Source of the DNA: Sapria himalayana
Lineage: Eukaryota; Streptophyta; Magnoliopsida; Malpighiales; Rafflesiaceae
Reading direction: 5' to 3'
Assembly (NCBI GenBank): GCA_029783825.1
Contig: JAREIK010000385.1
Location: 1,737,501-1,801,500 of the forward strand
Length of the DNA: 64,000 nt
Part shown: positions 22,760-35,974 of the stretch, piece by piece
Layout of the letters: every line of letters starts with the position of its first letter
Numbering within the stretch: position 1 is the stretch's first letter
Notes under the pieces: generated by a model
Told to the model about the DNA's origin: nothing
The model's input: the letters and a program-made list of their open reading frames with translations, nothing else
The model's database searches: none
Made by a program: the position numbers and the translations under genes

Positions 22760-24950
22760 TATGAGATATAACTATTTAAGTAGCTGAGGATCTCAATATG
22801 TGGGGAGAGGTAGAAGAAGTGATCAACTAATAGTTTATGGATGATGAAATATAAATTTATTCAGTGATAATAATATTACAAATGTCTTTTCATATTATCT
22901 TACATATACAAAGGATACGTTTGTATCACCTATTCATGACACATTTGGATTGATTGTCATTGATATTCCATATTCATCTCATTTTATATTGGAAGGTATT
23001 GTTAGCTTTGTCCCACATATCCAAGGAGGCCAATACATTAGTATTATAGTATCGACAATAGCTAAATATTCATAAATCTTAGTTTGTATGCAAAGTTATG
23101 AAAAAATCTTTATTTGATCCACAATTGATAATAAACAGTATGTAGCCTTCTGAAATTTACTACATGCATGCATTATAATTTATTTATTTTTGTTTGTAAA
23201 AAATTTAATTAACAACTATGAATGAAATTATAAGTTAATTATTAAGGTTAAAATATGGTTTTTTTAATTAATAATAAACAATGATTTTGCTACTTATCGA
23301 ATATTATTATTTAAAATTAAAATAAAATTTTTGTTATGAAGTTCTGGATAATAAATAAAAATGAAAGAAATATTAACTTAGTAGCAGAAAAATAGGTGTA
23401 TTTTGTTTATATGTATATGTACATGCTAATATTAAATTATTTACAAGTTTATTCATTCTACTTTTCATACAATCAGGAAGATATTTAAAGAGAAACTAGC
23501 TGTAGATAGTATAATAAGGAGAAAAGTGCTCCCAAATATGAAATAATTTTATTAGGAAGAATTTGAGGTATAATTTTTATTTATTTACTTATTTTTCAAA
23601 TTGGTTTAATATGAAATACTATTATATTAAAATAAATACATTACAATGTATTCTTGTATTATTTGGTTCTTGTAGAAAAAATATAAATGGAATAATACTT
23701 TGGTGGTCTCGGTGATGGATACATAGAAACATGCGGCTAGTGTGAGCTACAATAACAAGCTTGACAAATGGAGAAAAATATATATGGTAAAGATACAAAG
23801 CGTAATAATGTCCTCCTCAATGTCTGGATAAAGTAGTGAAATTCTAGAATAGTGATGAGTTCAAGGTCTTATCCCAGAGATGGTCACACAAAATCAACGA
23901 TCAGAGAAAGTAGGTGAAGGATTAAAATGTTTGAAACATATTGGAGGTTTAAAGGCAATCTACCAACATTCAATAGATTTGGTAAAATTATATTTCATAA
24001 TTTATTATTATTTGAATTTTGGAAATAGAAATGATAATATATGTGTGACAGTGTATCATGTACCTCAAAAGTAACTATTATTTTTTTAGGAGGTTAAGTC
24101 GGGACATTCACAAGCACTGTTTGAGGTGTTTAAGCAAATGCACAAAAAGAATGATAAATTTGTAGACAAGTGATCAAATAATATTAATATGAGTTTCTTA
24201 ATTTGTACGTGTAGTGTCACGTGTTATTTGCAATTAATGAAAGAAAGCAATGTAAAAAAAATATTTTTTGGCATTCACTAGAATTAATATAAAAAGTCAA
24301 GTATTTTTTTACCATAATTGATGAGTTATTATATTTGAACTCTTTAAATATAATAACTAACTTCATTTTTATGCTATTTTTTAGTAGGGTGATGACAGTT
24401 TCATGTGCTGGTATATATTTTATCTGAATATAGTAATGATGAGTTATTTTGTAATTTAACAATTATATAAATTTGTGGAGAATATAGTTGTTATTACTTC
24501 ATAATTGACAGATCCTTCTACAGAGGTACCAGAGATTGATGTTGCACATATTTACCTTCAAGTTGTCAGAGTAGAGCTGAAAAAATGGTGAGTGCACTAT
24601 CTTGGTACCTATGCATTTATATTTTATCTATTATCTATTTGGAGTTCTTTATAATTATCATCTAATTACAATAGTCTGTTGATGAGAGGTTGCACAAATA
24701 GATGCAAAAAATTTAGGATACATTGTAAATAAAAAATGAGGAGATACAAAAAAAAATAAAGAGAACAACAGAAGAATAAAGATCTGCAAAAGGAAATTGA
24801 AGAAGTAAAAAAAAAAGAGGCTGAAAAAATGAAAAGAGAGGAGGAAAGAATAAAAAAAAGGAGAAAATACAATTGAAGACTTCGAAGATAGAGAAAATAA
24901 TGTACAAGTTAACAAAGATATAATCTCATTTTCATTATTCTAAAGAGGAT
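22760..24950 (+). pseudogene. CACTA accessory protein gene, tnp1-like (Ptta/En_Spm), degenerate
   Basis: In plant CACTA elements the second gene encodes a protein that binds the subterminal repeats. Here the recognisable pieces are KSGHSQALFEVFKQMHKKND (about 24095-24155), which fits the FELT-H-KKDG region of the Ptta/En_Spm transposase family. A second piece, PEIDVAHIYLQVVRVEL (about 24525-24585), follows. Then comes a Lys/Glu-rich coiled-coil stretch (IEEVKKKEAEKMKREEE, about 24795-24850). Introns and stops are mixed and I cannot fix exons. The order and strand match tnp2. Confidence 0.6.
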
Positions 24951-25219
24951 GCATCTAGATCTCCAGAGAACACTACTCATCTCGACAATGACTCATAGTT
25001 GTTTGTGATGTTGTATTATTAATTTTTTGCAATGAAACTTTTCATTGTGATATTTTGGTTTTTGTGTTATATTTTTTTAATTAAGTTATGAATGTGTAAT
25101 ATAATTGATGAACTTTTATATTTGTTATCTGACATGTTTCTCTGTAGTGTATGTTATGTCAATGTCATTTGATGAATAATATGTGCATGTGCTTATTTGA
25201 TTGCAAGTTATAAGATATT

Positions 25220-25595
25220 TATATGTTTTTGTATATTATACATAGCAAAGAGAAACTCCAACAAATGAGATATGTTACTGTTGTAGAAATTATAAATGGA
25301 AACTGACATTTCAACATTCATTTCTAATTTAAAATTAATCTTGCATTTCTATTTTATTCCATCGCTAATTTAGCGATAGAATCTAAGATTCTGTTTAAAT
25401 TGCTAAAATTAGCTACGAAAAAATTCTGTTGCACATTTTAGAAGTGCTCGAGCATTATCCATATCCATTTCTAAAATTTAGAAATGAGCACTTTAGTAAT
25501 GGATTCTTTTCGTTTCTAATTACATCATTATTTGAATATTATGATAGAATTATAAACATAATTGAGTTTTTCTAATTCTGACTTTTCTTCTAGTG
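25220..25595. repeat. CACTA right terminal and subterminal region
   Basis: It ends TTTTCTTCTAGTG at 25595. The inner part carries short direct and inverted words (TTTCTAATTT, CGCTAATTTAGCGATAG, TTTCTAAAATTTAGAAATG) of the kind bound by the accessory protein. A 3-bp duplication (AGA follows) cannot be tested without the left end. Confidence 0.7.
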
Positions 25596-26919
25596 AGATA
25601 ATTCTTATAATGATATTTATTACACTCTTAAATGAAAGTATTTGTTATCATACTAAAATATTATTTCTAATACATACATGCAACACAAAAAAAATTATAG
25701 GTTTTTTATTTATTAATATTTTTTAAATATATTGCTTTACAATAAATCATAAAAAATACAAAAATATTCATGTTGTATACCTATTGATAATGGTATGATA
25801 GTAGTGTTTTTTCTCAATCGAAAATAGTAATAATTATTTTCTCTTTTACATTTATTTTTGAAAGAAAAAGTGATTTTATTTCCATCTTTATGTAGATGGA
25901 AATCCCACATTTTGATGGTCAATGTGACCATTTATGTATGCTAATGAAGAATTTTATATAATTAAAAGAAAATTTGCTAATTGTTTAATTTTGAATTGTA
26001 TAAATAGCAATAAATGAAGCCTAGGCAAATAGTTGGAAAAGAAAAAGAGAAAAGATTTAAAGGTAAAAAATTAATTTTTTTGAATGATTCATCGCATCAT
26101 TTTAAAAATAACCTTTAGCAGAGAAACTTTCAAAGATATTTAGAATTCCATTAAGAACAAATATAAGGCTCTACTAGAGTGGAGAATGCATAGTGTTAAG
26201 TCTTCAAAAGAGATTTTGAGAGCTTGCAAATGAAGAATATGGATTCTACTACTAGCTACAATGCTTGGACAATAGAATTAAGCAACAATGTAGGATTTCA
26301 ATGCTTAAAGATTGAAAATAATACCATTGTGAAGAAATTGTTACATTTTCTCATGGAAAAGTTTGATTATGTTGTGTTTTCAATTAAAAATTTGAAAGAT
26401 ATAGTTCTATTAACTCTTGATAAATTATAGAGCTCACTACTAGTTCATGAATAGAAGATGAACTGAATTAACCTTTGTTGTAGCAAAATTTGAAGACTTC
26501 TATTACTCGTTTCTCAAACTCATGAAGAAGGGGCAGAGGTAATGGTAGAGGAAATAGAATATAGGAATTATCGATGTGAGTTGGCATTTCAAAATTCAAT
26601 GATGAGCAATTTCAAACAAAAGCAAATGACAAGATCATCATGTTGTTAAATCCAAAGAAGAAGGTGAAAACTTAATTGATGACTATTTAAACTAAGCAAG
26701 AACAGTATTCTAATGTTTGGTATTTTATGCCTCAAACTTAAAAAGTAATTTGTTGAGTATTGTTCAAATACAAGAAATAGATTATGTAATCAATAATAAA
26801 ATAGGTATGTGTGAGATCTATGATCCCGCTAGAAAAACATTTGTTGTTGCATTGATGAGTTCAGTTAAGTTATTTTCATTAAAGATTTGAAATGTGCAAT
26901 CTTATTGTTGGGATAAAAT

Positions 26920-27290
26920 CTCACATTCTAATCTTTCAGAATAATATATAAATAAAAATTAAAAATTGCAAAAAATGGGAACATTCCTATTTTTGCTATG
27001 GGACTCACAATGCCCTCTTGGATGGGGGAGTGCCCCCATCTAAATCTGTTAAAAAAACAAAATAAAAAATAAAAGTTGTGGCATATGTTTTATTTTTTGG
27101 GTGTGATAGAAGCTTAAGGGGGTGTGTGTATTTTGGGGCTCTCTAGTGTGCGACTTCCAGTCTTCTTCCCATGTAACTATTTCTTCTTTCATTCGTGTAT
27201 GTGTAATTTTCAATAGATATTCTGTTCTGCCATTTTTTGCTTCATTGTTATCCTTTCTCATCTAGGTGTTAATTTGAGACAATTTTATTT
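26920..27290. other. LTR-like segment inside copia-1 (uncertain)
   Basis: Between gag and integrase lies a less AT-rich block with GGGACTCACAATGCCC, a T-rich stretch and CTTCTTCCC, like a promoter/leader of an LTR. It has no matching partner in the window. It may be a solo-LTR fragment or just non-coding divergence. Confidence 0.25.
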
Positions 27291-28644
27291 TTGGAGTTAG
27301 TTATTTACACTTATATTACATGTATATTAAATATTAATTTAAAGAAATATATATAATATAATCATGATTTTTTTATATTTTTTAGTTTATAATTTGTGTA
27401 TTTTTATGCATGCATATTATAAAATCATTATCTCAATTTACTAGCTTGTATAATGTGTTTTTTATAGTGTGAGTAGAGTTGTTCATTTTCTTTGTGTGCA
27501 TTATTGCATGTCATGTAAAATTAGAAATTGAACAATATTTGGAAATTCAAAAAGTTGTGGACAAAATTTCTTATGCAGTCTAGCAATTTACATGCAATCA
27601 TGTTACTTATTACAAACCATAATTATAATGAACCAATGCAAAGAAAAATGTGGAAAAAAATCTAGAGTATTCGCTCCAAAATCCCAATATTACGTATTTT
27701 TATTGGATTATATTTCTAGGGTTTTAATACTAGAAAATTTATTTTAGTTTAAAATGTAATTTTGAGCACCGTTTGCTTTATGGATTTTGTGTAATTGTGA
27801 AAAAAAGTTTAGCACACATTGTTCGATTTGACATTGTTGTATCTTGTATTTTGGTTTTCACTATATTAGATTTTTTTCAAAATTGTTAGATTGTGTTTTT
27901 TCACTTTTTGAGTTATTTTATTTCTTCTTCTGTTGCTTATATGACCAAACATCATTTTTGATATTTTATGATTTTGAATAAATCACGATCTTAATGCTCG
28001 ACCCCCAATACTTATATGGTAGCTCATGTAAAAAACCCTTCTTGATTGTGGTATATCATAATTTACAATAAGAAATGGTCATGGGTTTTCCTCATTTTTA
28101 TATTCATTCTCAAGTTTGTTAAGAATCTATTATTGTCAAACAATATCACTCTTATTTCCTATGATAGGATTCATGTAGAACAAATGGTATTTTTAAAGTC
28201 ATTCATTCAAATATTTATGGTCTAATAACTTAAGTACTTAATAGAGATTAAAGATATTTAATTATTTTTATTGATTATTATAGTCAAAAAACTTGAGATT
28301 ATTTCTTGAGATAAAATTTGGAATTTTTGATATATTAAAAGCTCAAAGGCACATGTAATAATTAAAATGAACATAATCATTATAACTCTTCATGCAATCG
28401 TAGCGAATAATATTATTCAACTGAATTTGATTTTTATTGTGGATATTATAGCATTAAAAAAGAGCTTAAACTCCCTATACATTACAACAAAATAGTATAT
28501 CAAAGAATAAAAACAAGATCATCCTCAGCATGATAAGAAAAAAAACCTGTTTGCAAAAGAAAGAATTCCCAAAACTTTTTGGGATGAAGTATTATATCAT
28601 AATACTTAAATCTTGGATAGAAGTCTTACATTATTTTGATTATA

Positions 28645-29660
28645 CCAAGTGGAAGCTCCTTGGGCCTAGTTAGGCCTAAGGTCAGCCACACGGGCGCCAT
28701 GTAAGACATATTTCCTTCATCCATATAGCAAGGGATAAGAGGTGGGGATCAGACTCGCAACCTTAATGTTGTGCCTTTGTCTCCCTACCAACCTGACTTC
28801 TATTCCATTGGTATAGAAGTTCTATATTATCTATTCAGCATATATTATTATTATAACTTTATTATTCTACCTAATTTAATTGGTAATATGATGTTCCAAA
28901 ACTCATTCATAAGAATATCTCGTCAACTGAGATTCACAAGTGCATGGGTCATGCAAGTAAAACGGTGGATCTTCATCTAGATATCGATCTCATAGGAATT
29001 GTACTAATAATTAAACTATTAAATAAAAATACAACCTATTTTTAGTATAATGGATACTCAGATAGTTAAATAATCTTAGGTCCAAGGTTCATGTATTGTT
29101 GTTAATTTATTATATATATATATATATATATATGAATCTGACTTCAGAATACTGAGTCATATAAAGATAAAGTTAAAACTCTATGAAATTAGTCACAACC
29201 TGTATCACTAGTGAGATACTTGGTTGCTGTGATTGAGAACTAATATTGTAGTTATTATAATTTAATGAGGTATGTATAACTCTGACTCCATGATAATATC
29301 ATAATAATTAAGAATGTATCATAGAGTGGAAAGATTATACAAATAAAAGGATATGATCATGACATACAAAATTTTACCAATTATTACTTAATAAAATTTT
29401 AACCGAGAATGAATACCAAAATTATGAAAGACTTAAAGATTTATCTCTTCCATTAAACAAATCCAAAAACTCATTGATTGTATAACTATTCACTAAAGTT
29501 CTTAATACCAAAAATTAGGAAATCAACACATATTCACTCCATTTTGACACATACATATTATTCTTAACTGTCAAAATATACTAGAATGTTTAATAAATTA
29601 AATATTGAATAATCATCATCAAAAGCTTGGAGTGAAAGGAAACTAGTTATATGTAACTTG
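28645..29660. mobile_element. Insertion in copia-1: SINE-like piece plus gypsy LTR fragment
   Basis: Copia-1 coding similarity stops after KTFWDEV...ILDRSLT (about 28625) and resumes at about 29670. The first 180 bp (28650-28830) has GGGGATCAGACTCGCAACC, close to a tRNA B-box, as in plant SINEs; I am unsure. From about 28837 to 29640 the sequence resembles 57940-58200 and then 59340-59770, on the same strand, with the 1.1 kb between those two absent. Confidence 0.55.
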
Positions 29661-31610
29661 AACTTTTTTAGTTGCACCATTTATGTATATGTCCAAGTTG
29701 AGAAGAAAAAAAAACTTGATAGTAAATGGGTGAAGTATATCTTCCTCAGTTTAATTAAATAATCCAAAATGTATACATTATTTTACTCACTAATCAAAAA
29801 GATTTTGATTAATCGAGATGTTAGCTTTGATGAAAAAATTACTTGGGATTGGGATAAGAAGTAACCTACTCAAGTTTATTTTGACATTGATTATGAAATG
29901 TAGCTAACTTCAATAGCCTCTTTACTCAAAAAGGCAACAAAAACAACTGTAATAGTCACTAAAACTTTTCCGACAAAAATTAAAAATTACTAAAGGAACA
30001 ACTTCATCTCTTCATCATAATCAAAAATAACCCATTTGGATGGATAGCATTGAGATAATTAGTATTGAAGATCAAATCATTCATTATTTATATTTTCATA
30101 TTGTGTTCCTATAATTTTTTAAGAGGCTATCAAATAATCAAAATGAATATTTGATAGGAGTTGAGTGATCTTCTAAAATGACACAAAATTTGTGTGAAGT
30201 AGTTTTGAAAACAAAGTTGAATGAAAATGATAAAATTGAGAAATAGTTGGTAGTCTAATACTAAAAGTAAGAGTTTGGTAGTGATTACCAAACGGTATTG
30301 TATGCTCTGACAAGGCAAAATACAATAATGGTAGTAATTGTATTTGTAGTACAAAATTCATGGCATATTTTTTAGTTGGACATAAAATTAACTTTCTTAC
30401 TAGGAAACTTGGAAGAATAAGCATATATTTGATCAACTCATTAATATGTTAATAATATAAACGAACATAAAGTTTATAAGTTAAAAAAGAGAATTATATG
30501 GATTAAAACAAGCTTCCTGACCTTTGTATAGTCATATTGATACTTATTATTTGAAAGAAAGTTTTCAAAAGCATCCATATGAACATATTTTTCTTGTTAT
30601 AATTAGAGATGATGGAATACATTTATTGGTTCTTATATGTTGATGATCTTATTTTTATCAAAAAAGATAATATTATGTTTGAAATTTTTAAGAAGTCTAT
30701 GATGAATGAATTTGATATGTCTGATCTTGGGAGAATGTATTATTTTGTCAAGATTGAAGTTGTGCCATCTCCTACTAGATTTTTTCTTCTTCGGAAGAAA
30801 TATATTCAAGAAATTTCAGATATATTTCAATTGAAGAATTGTAATTTTGTGAGTAATATTATTGAGCATGGTTTGAAATCATGATGAATAGAAAATTGAC
30901 CGCACATTTTAAAATCAAATCATGAGTAACTTAATATATTTGATAGCAACAAGGCCAAATATAATGCATGTTGTGAGTTTCATTAATTAGTATATGAAAC
31001 TCCCAAGAAAGATATATCTACTAGTTACCAAAAAAAATTCAACACTTGCAAAAAATCATCAAATTTGATTTGTTTTACAAATAAGAGTGAAAAAGTCATA
31101 TTAGTATTGATTTACTAATAGTGACCATGCAAATAATATTGATCATTAAAATAGTACATCTAGCATATATGATGGTTTCAACAACTATTTTGTGGTGTTC
31201 AAAGAAGCAACTAATTGTTACTTTATCAACAACTAAGTAGAGCTTTAGTTGTAACAAACCATATTTTTTCAAGATATTTGGTTGAAAAAAATTTTGATAG
31301 GACCAAACTTCAAAGGATAAATGGCAATAATAACTTTATCGTGACTACAATTTAGGTAGCAGACTCTCTAAAAAGTTTTGTTCTACATGGAAGAAACAAG
31401 CATGTAGAAGTGTGGGTTAATTTTTTAAGGAACTTGACAAATGAAGTTATTATTGATCTTATCTACTACAAGAATGAACATCAAGTTGGTGACATATTTA
31501 TCAAATTTATATAATTTATCATTTCTCAAAAACTGTGGAAATTTCTAAAAGTTAGCAATTTGAACAATATATAATATTGAATGTTTGAAGTACTTTTAAT
31601 TTAAAAGAGG

Positions 31611-32749
31611 ACATTGAGAATAAAACTATCAAAAGAATATTGGGTGGAAGATTTCCACCTTAGTGCATTATTTTATTTAATATGTTTATTGGGTTTAACA
31701 TTTTTTAAGAGAGTGAGTGGTTAATTTGTTAATTAAATATGTTTTTTGATAACCACATGACTTCACGTAAGCTTACGTACACCTTACCAATTTTCATAGG
31801 AAAACAAGCATTCCTCATGATTTGATGCCCCATTAAGTTTGGGTGAAAGTTCCAAAAGAATTATGAAAAACATGCATATCTGAGTGTTTCTATAAACATT
31901 ATTGAGATTAATTTATCATTAATTATATTAAATTTATTAATAATTTTTCATGCCTTGTCTTTTTTTTTTTATAATCATGGGTATATGAGATATTTTATGC
32001 ATCATCATCTATTTTCATAGGAAGATAGATCTTCCTCTTAGCTACGCCTTCAAGCCAGTCCGAATAATATAGATTATTTAGTTCAATTGACTTAGAATTA
32101 AAACTCACGATATTTTTGTATAGATCCAAATCATGCGACTTAGGAATAGCCCATGAGAGCATCTTTTACTTAAGGAAAATAGTTTGAACATGTGCCAAAT
32201 AGTATGATCTGATCAAATTTTATCTTATTTAATCAATTTTGTATGACATTATTGAATTTGAAATGATGTTAAATATGATGATCTATAAGTAATACATAAT
32301 TTAATACTTCAATCTCTTTGATCATTATTATTTTTATTTTTAAAAAAATAACATTATTTTTTATATTATATTTTTCTCTATTGAATGGATAGTTTGAAAA
32401 TAAAATACACATAGTTTTTTGATCCTTCCATATTTTTTTAAATTTTGTATATAAAGAAATTTACTGATCAAATTTTATGTTGTCGTATCAAAATTCTATG
32501 GCATTATTGGATTTTAAATGATATTAAATATAATTATCTATGAGTAAAACATAATTAATTTCATAAAATTTGGTCAAACCATACTCTGTCACATACAAAA
32601 ATATTTAACTCCTCTAAAACTAGACAATAAAATGAAATACAAGCTAATAACACTTGAAATTTAGGATGAATACAAATGAGGAGAAATTCTCTTTTATAGA
32701 AGAAGAATCAGAAATCCAAAAGGGATTTCCAATGTAGGTGAGGTGAGGT
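31611..32749. other. AT-rich spacer, possibly copia-1 LTR, with a diverged direct repeat
   Basis: It follows the copia-1 purine tract, so the first few hundred bases may be its 3' LTR, though no partner is seen. A segment with CTGATCAAATTTTAT...ATTAAATAT is repeated at about 32207-32320 and 32462-32560. No gene is visible. Confidence 0.4.
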
Positions 32750-33580
32750 TCATCTACCCATAGTTCATCTTACATTCTCCCACTTTATGTTCACTTTCCA
32801 TTTGACATTTATATTTCTACTAAGCCAAAAGAAAATCAACATCAAATGAACTTGTCTCTCTTTAAATACTTTGTGAATACATCAGCTAGGTGTCCTCCAT
32901 ATGAATTATTTGTATATTTACACTTCCTTATAGAATATCTTCTCATGTAAGGTGATATCTTACGCGAATGTGTTTTTTCTTCAAGTAGAATATTAGACAT
33001 TTACCAAGTCCAAAGCACTTTGATAATAAGATATGAACCTCCATAATATATTGCAACAATTAAGGTATTCTTGACATATCTCAAAATTCTCTTACAACAC
33101 ACACTAATATTCTTTCCTAGGATTTCCATGTATAGGCTAACATGTGAACTCCCATCACATGTAAAATATATGGCCATGTACAAACCATAAAAAATATTAA
33201 GTTTCTAATACCATTGCATACTGTACTCGAAAAAATTATATCTTATTATCTTATTTGCTAGGATTCATACTTATTGATAACTTGAAATCGATAAGAAGAT
33301 GAATAGAAATTAGCTTACAATCATACATATTGAAATATCACAAGTGTCTCTTAATATAATTATTTTGTAAAAGTCGCGTCTTCCTATTATTTATGTCTCA
33401 ATAAATTTGAATCCTTGAGATCTTAATTATTTGTCATTTCTAGATCCTTCATTTTCAATTTTCTTACCAAATTAAATATACCTTCAATTCTTTGACACAA
33501 TAATTAGTAAGTCATGTTAACAATATATTGTTCACATATAAACAATACTTTATAGGCATAGAACATATACTTAATTTGTT
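32750..33580 (-). pseudogene. Ty1-copia pol remnant (RT to RNase H), minus strand
   Basis: Read on the minus strand, about 33560-33380 gives a CQRIEGIFNLVRKLKMKDLE block, which fits the part of RT after YVDD. About 33190-33000 gives KRILRYVKNTLIVAIYYGGS. About 32980-32850 gives HLADVFTKYLKRDKF, the end of copia RNase H. Many stops and frame shifts are present. No LTRs recognised. Confidence 0.65.
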
Positions 33581-33586
33581 TTAATG

Positions 33587-33922
33587 TAAAGGGTGTGTTG
33601 TAAAATTAACAAATTTGTTCACATATGACTTACTAAATTTTTTTTTTAGTAAGTCAAATTTGATAATATCAAAATAATAAATTTTGATATTATCAAATTT
33701 TGATGATATCAAAATATTTAATTTTGATATTACCAAAATATATTATCAAAATATGAATATAAATTAGATCTACACTATATTATCAAATATGACTTACTAA
33801 TATAAATGATTAAAACAATATGTAAATCAAAATTTGTGTTCACATATGACTTACTAATTTTTTTTTTCAAATTCCTAGCATTTAATAAACATATAATTAA
33901 TCATAAATATCGACACCCTTTA
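33587..33922. mobile_element. Small MITE with 10-bp TIR TAAAGGGTGT
   Basis: TAAAGGGTGT at 33587 and ACACCCTTTA at 33922 are perfect inverted ends. If the outer TAA/TTA is the target duplication, the element fits the Tourist (Harbinger) type; TA alone would suggest Stowaway. The interior has GACTTACTA and ATATCAAAATTT repeats. Related fragments occur around 54030-54500. The open frame at 33806-34033 falls partly in it and looks non-genic. Confidence 0.65.
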
Positions 33923-34868
33923 TTTAGTTTATGTCTAAAGTTAAGAAATGATGAAGAAGTTGAAAAAGCTTCTAATGAGGAAAGAAAAAAATTTTTGTTT
34001 GTGCTTGACCCCCAGTTGGATAACTTCTTATAGGTATAGAACATTTGTATACGTGCTTATTTAGCATGATAAGTGAATACTTTTTCAAAATAACTAGTAT
34101 TTATTGCTACATATTTATATGAATTATGTTATAGATTATTAGAATGTATTAAATTTAATAATTTAATCTAATCATTGCCATTTAGATTGGTATGTCTAGT
34201 CTAGTGAACTCTATTGACTAGTATTATGCGATGTTACTTAGGCAAAGTTTTTATTAGGAAATTTTCCTTGGGTACATAGGATGGTCCCTAACCATATGAA
34301 AAATCTCTTATCCTTATTTTGGTGGTCTCTTACTATGGAGTAATTTTTTTTGAGCCTCACAATTCATATTTAATATTCAAGCATCATATTTCTATTGATA
34401 TGACATTAACCACAACCTTGATGCTATGAACTTGATTTTTTTTGCACCATTCAATGATTCCTTTACACGCCTCCTATTTTGAGTTAAAATTGTAGATTTT
34501 TACATTATTTGAGTATTTTCAAACTTAAAGTTCATGATTAAAGAAAACTTACCATTTTTTAAATCTTAAAATTGTCTTTAAGTACAAAATATGCTCAATC
34601 ATCTTTTTTATAAAATATTCTTAATAGAAATTATTATATAAGGACATCATCCCATTTTATAAGGTAGGTGATGAAGATATATATGAATGGACACTTATTT
34701 GTCCTTTTCAAAAATAATAAGGTTAAACATATAAAAATAACATTTTGATATTGAATTCCATTAAAAAAACAATTAATATAATTGAATGTTATAGAATAAA
34801 TATCAAATTTCATTGGTTGCGATTCATTATCATTGAATTGATTAAATATCATTAAAAACCACTTAATG

Positions 34869-34869
<1 letters not shown>
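33923..34869. other. AT-rich spacer
   Basis: I recognise nothing here. A sequence near 34031 (TATAGGTATAGAACAT) resembles 33551 (TATAGGCATAGAACAT) on the other side of the MITE. Confidence 0.4.

Positions 34870-34900
<31 letters not shown>
34870..34900. repeat. (CAA)n microsatellite
   Basis: About ten CAA units in a row. Confidence 0.9.
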
Positions 34901-34979
34901 ACTCATGCATCATCAATAAATATTATTAGAGTTCATTGAAGCAAACTCAGTTATCATCGAAGGTTATAGGATGCATTCA

Positions 34980-35969
34980 AAAATATGCTAATGATGATTC
35001 TCAAATATATGTTATAAAACAAAAACTACCAACAAGTATAATTAAATATTATTAGAGAATCAATTTGGATTTATCTTAGTTAGATTTATCATAGAGACTA
35101 TTTACTTTGTCGAATAATTATTCATAAAATACATGGAGCATAAGAAATATCTTTATATGAGCATTATCGATTTAAAGAAAGTTTATTATAGAGTTCAGAA
35201 GTATATAATTTGATGTGTATTATATATGAATAAAGTATCTAGAGTATATATTAAACTAATAAAGACATGTATGAGGATATAATTTCTTGAGTGTTGAGAT
35301 TTTAACAAATAATCTCTGAATTTCCAAAGATTTAAGATGCATATAGATGAAAAGACTTCAAGAGTAGAGAAGAAGAAGAGTTGCAGATAGAAGGAAGAAG
35401 AAGATAACCAGTACAAAATACTAAAATGAAGTATCCACCCCTTTTATTTTATCCATGACACTCCATTTTCCAACCTACCCTTTGGCCCACGAGCTCTTTT
35501 ATTTGATCCAAGGCACTTCATTTCTCCAAATGGCCCTTTGGGTCACATAGAATTACACTAATTTAAGGTGTTACTCACAAGTTTTCAATAGATGCAAGAT
35601 TTGACAAATGATAAAATATTAAGTCCTTACCATTTTGCCCTAATTATGAATGAATTAAATAGAAGAATTCAAGAGGTCATCCTTTACTATATATTATTTA
35701 TTGATGATATAGTAGTAGTTGACAAGATGAAAGAGGGATTAGGTAGACAACTACAAGTGAAGAAGATGAAAATTTAATCTAAGGGATTAAAGTATAGACG
35801 TAGCAAGATTGAGTATCTGAAATATAAGTTTAATAATTATAATATTGATAATGATTTTACATAAAAATAGAAAATTTTATATCAAACTATAAGACAAATA
35901 ATGGACTTTGGTGTTAAATATATAACATAACTAAGACAACAAAATATACAAAAAATAATTATAGAGAAC
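34980..35969 (+). pseudogene. LINE (L1-type) reverse transcriptase remnant
   Basis: The plus strand reads ENQFGFILV...IIETIYFVE and MSIIDLKKVYYRVQ (about 35058-35200), the RT blocks normally written ENQFGF-PGRS and FIDLEKAYDRV. After a roughly 0.3-kb non-matching gap, 35592-35777 reads LSPYHFALIMNELNRRIQE and LFIDDIVVVD, the LSPYLFALVMDEL and LFADDIVLVDE blocks. Next comes SKGLKYRRSKIEYLK (about 35778-35820). Copia-2 inserted at its downstream end. It is clearly dead. Confidence 0.7.
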
Positions 35970-35974
35970 ATGAG

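Larger units (their letters stand above)
16130..25595 (+). mobile_element. CACTA (En/Spm) DNA transposon, degenerate, with nested insertions
   Basis: Two transposon genes in the usual order (tnp2, then a tnp1-like gene) are recognisable on the plus strand. The right terminus is at 25583-25595, TTTTCTTCTAGTG, the inverse of the CACTAGAAGAAAA ends typical of plant CACTA elements. Just inside lie subterminal repeats (TTTAGCGATAGAAT, TTTCTAAAATTTAGAAATGA, 25300-25540). Similar words at 16130-16610 suggest the left end is near there, but I found no convincing CACTA left terminus, so the start is approximate. Two younger elements interrupt tnp2. Confidence 0.8.
25880..31610 (+). mobile_element. Ty1-copia retrotransposon remnant, copia-1
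   Basis: Broken gag-pol in copia order. Gag starts near 25895 (EIPHFDGQCDH) and continues to VKKLLHFLMEKFDYVVFSI (about 26312-26370). Integrase runs about 28170-28640 (VIHSNIYG, FIDYYSQ, KELKLPIHYNKIV, KTFWDEV). A post-integrase block is near 29670-29870 (DVSFDEKITWDWD). RT is at 30590-30880 (FLYVDDLIFI...MNEFDMSDLGRMYYFVKIEV). RNase H is at 30890-31510. A purine tract (AAAAGAGGACATTGAG, about 31601) ends it. No paired LTR was found, and the 5' side abuts the CACTA end at 25595. Another repeat is inserted at about 28645-29660. Confidence 0.8.

Noticed and set aside
24658..24915. Phe/Ser-rich minus-strand open frames
   Set aside because: They are the reverse of the Lys/Glu-rich coiled-coil coding of the CACTA accessory gene.
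28650..28830. Definite SINE
   Set aside because: A B-box-like GATCAGACTC is present but I could not find the A box, an A/T tail or target duplications.
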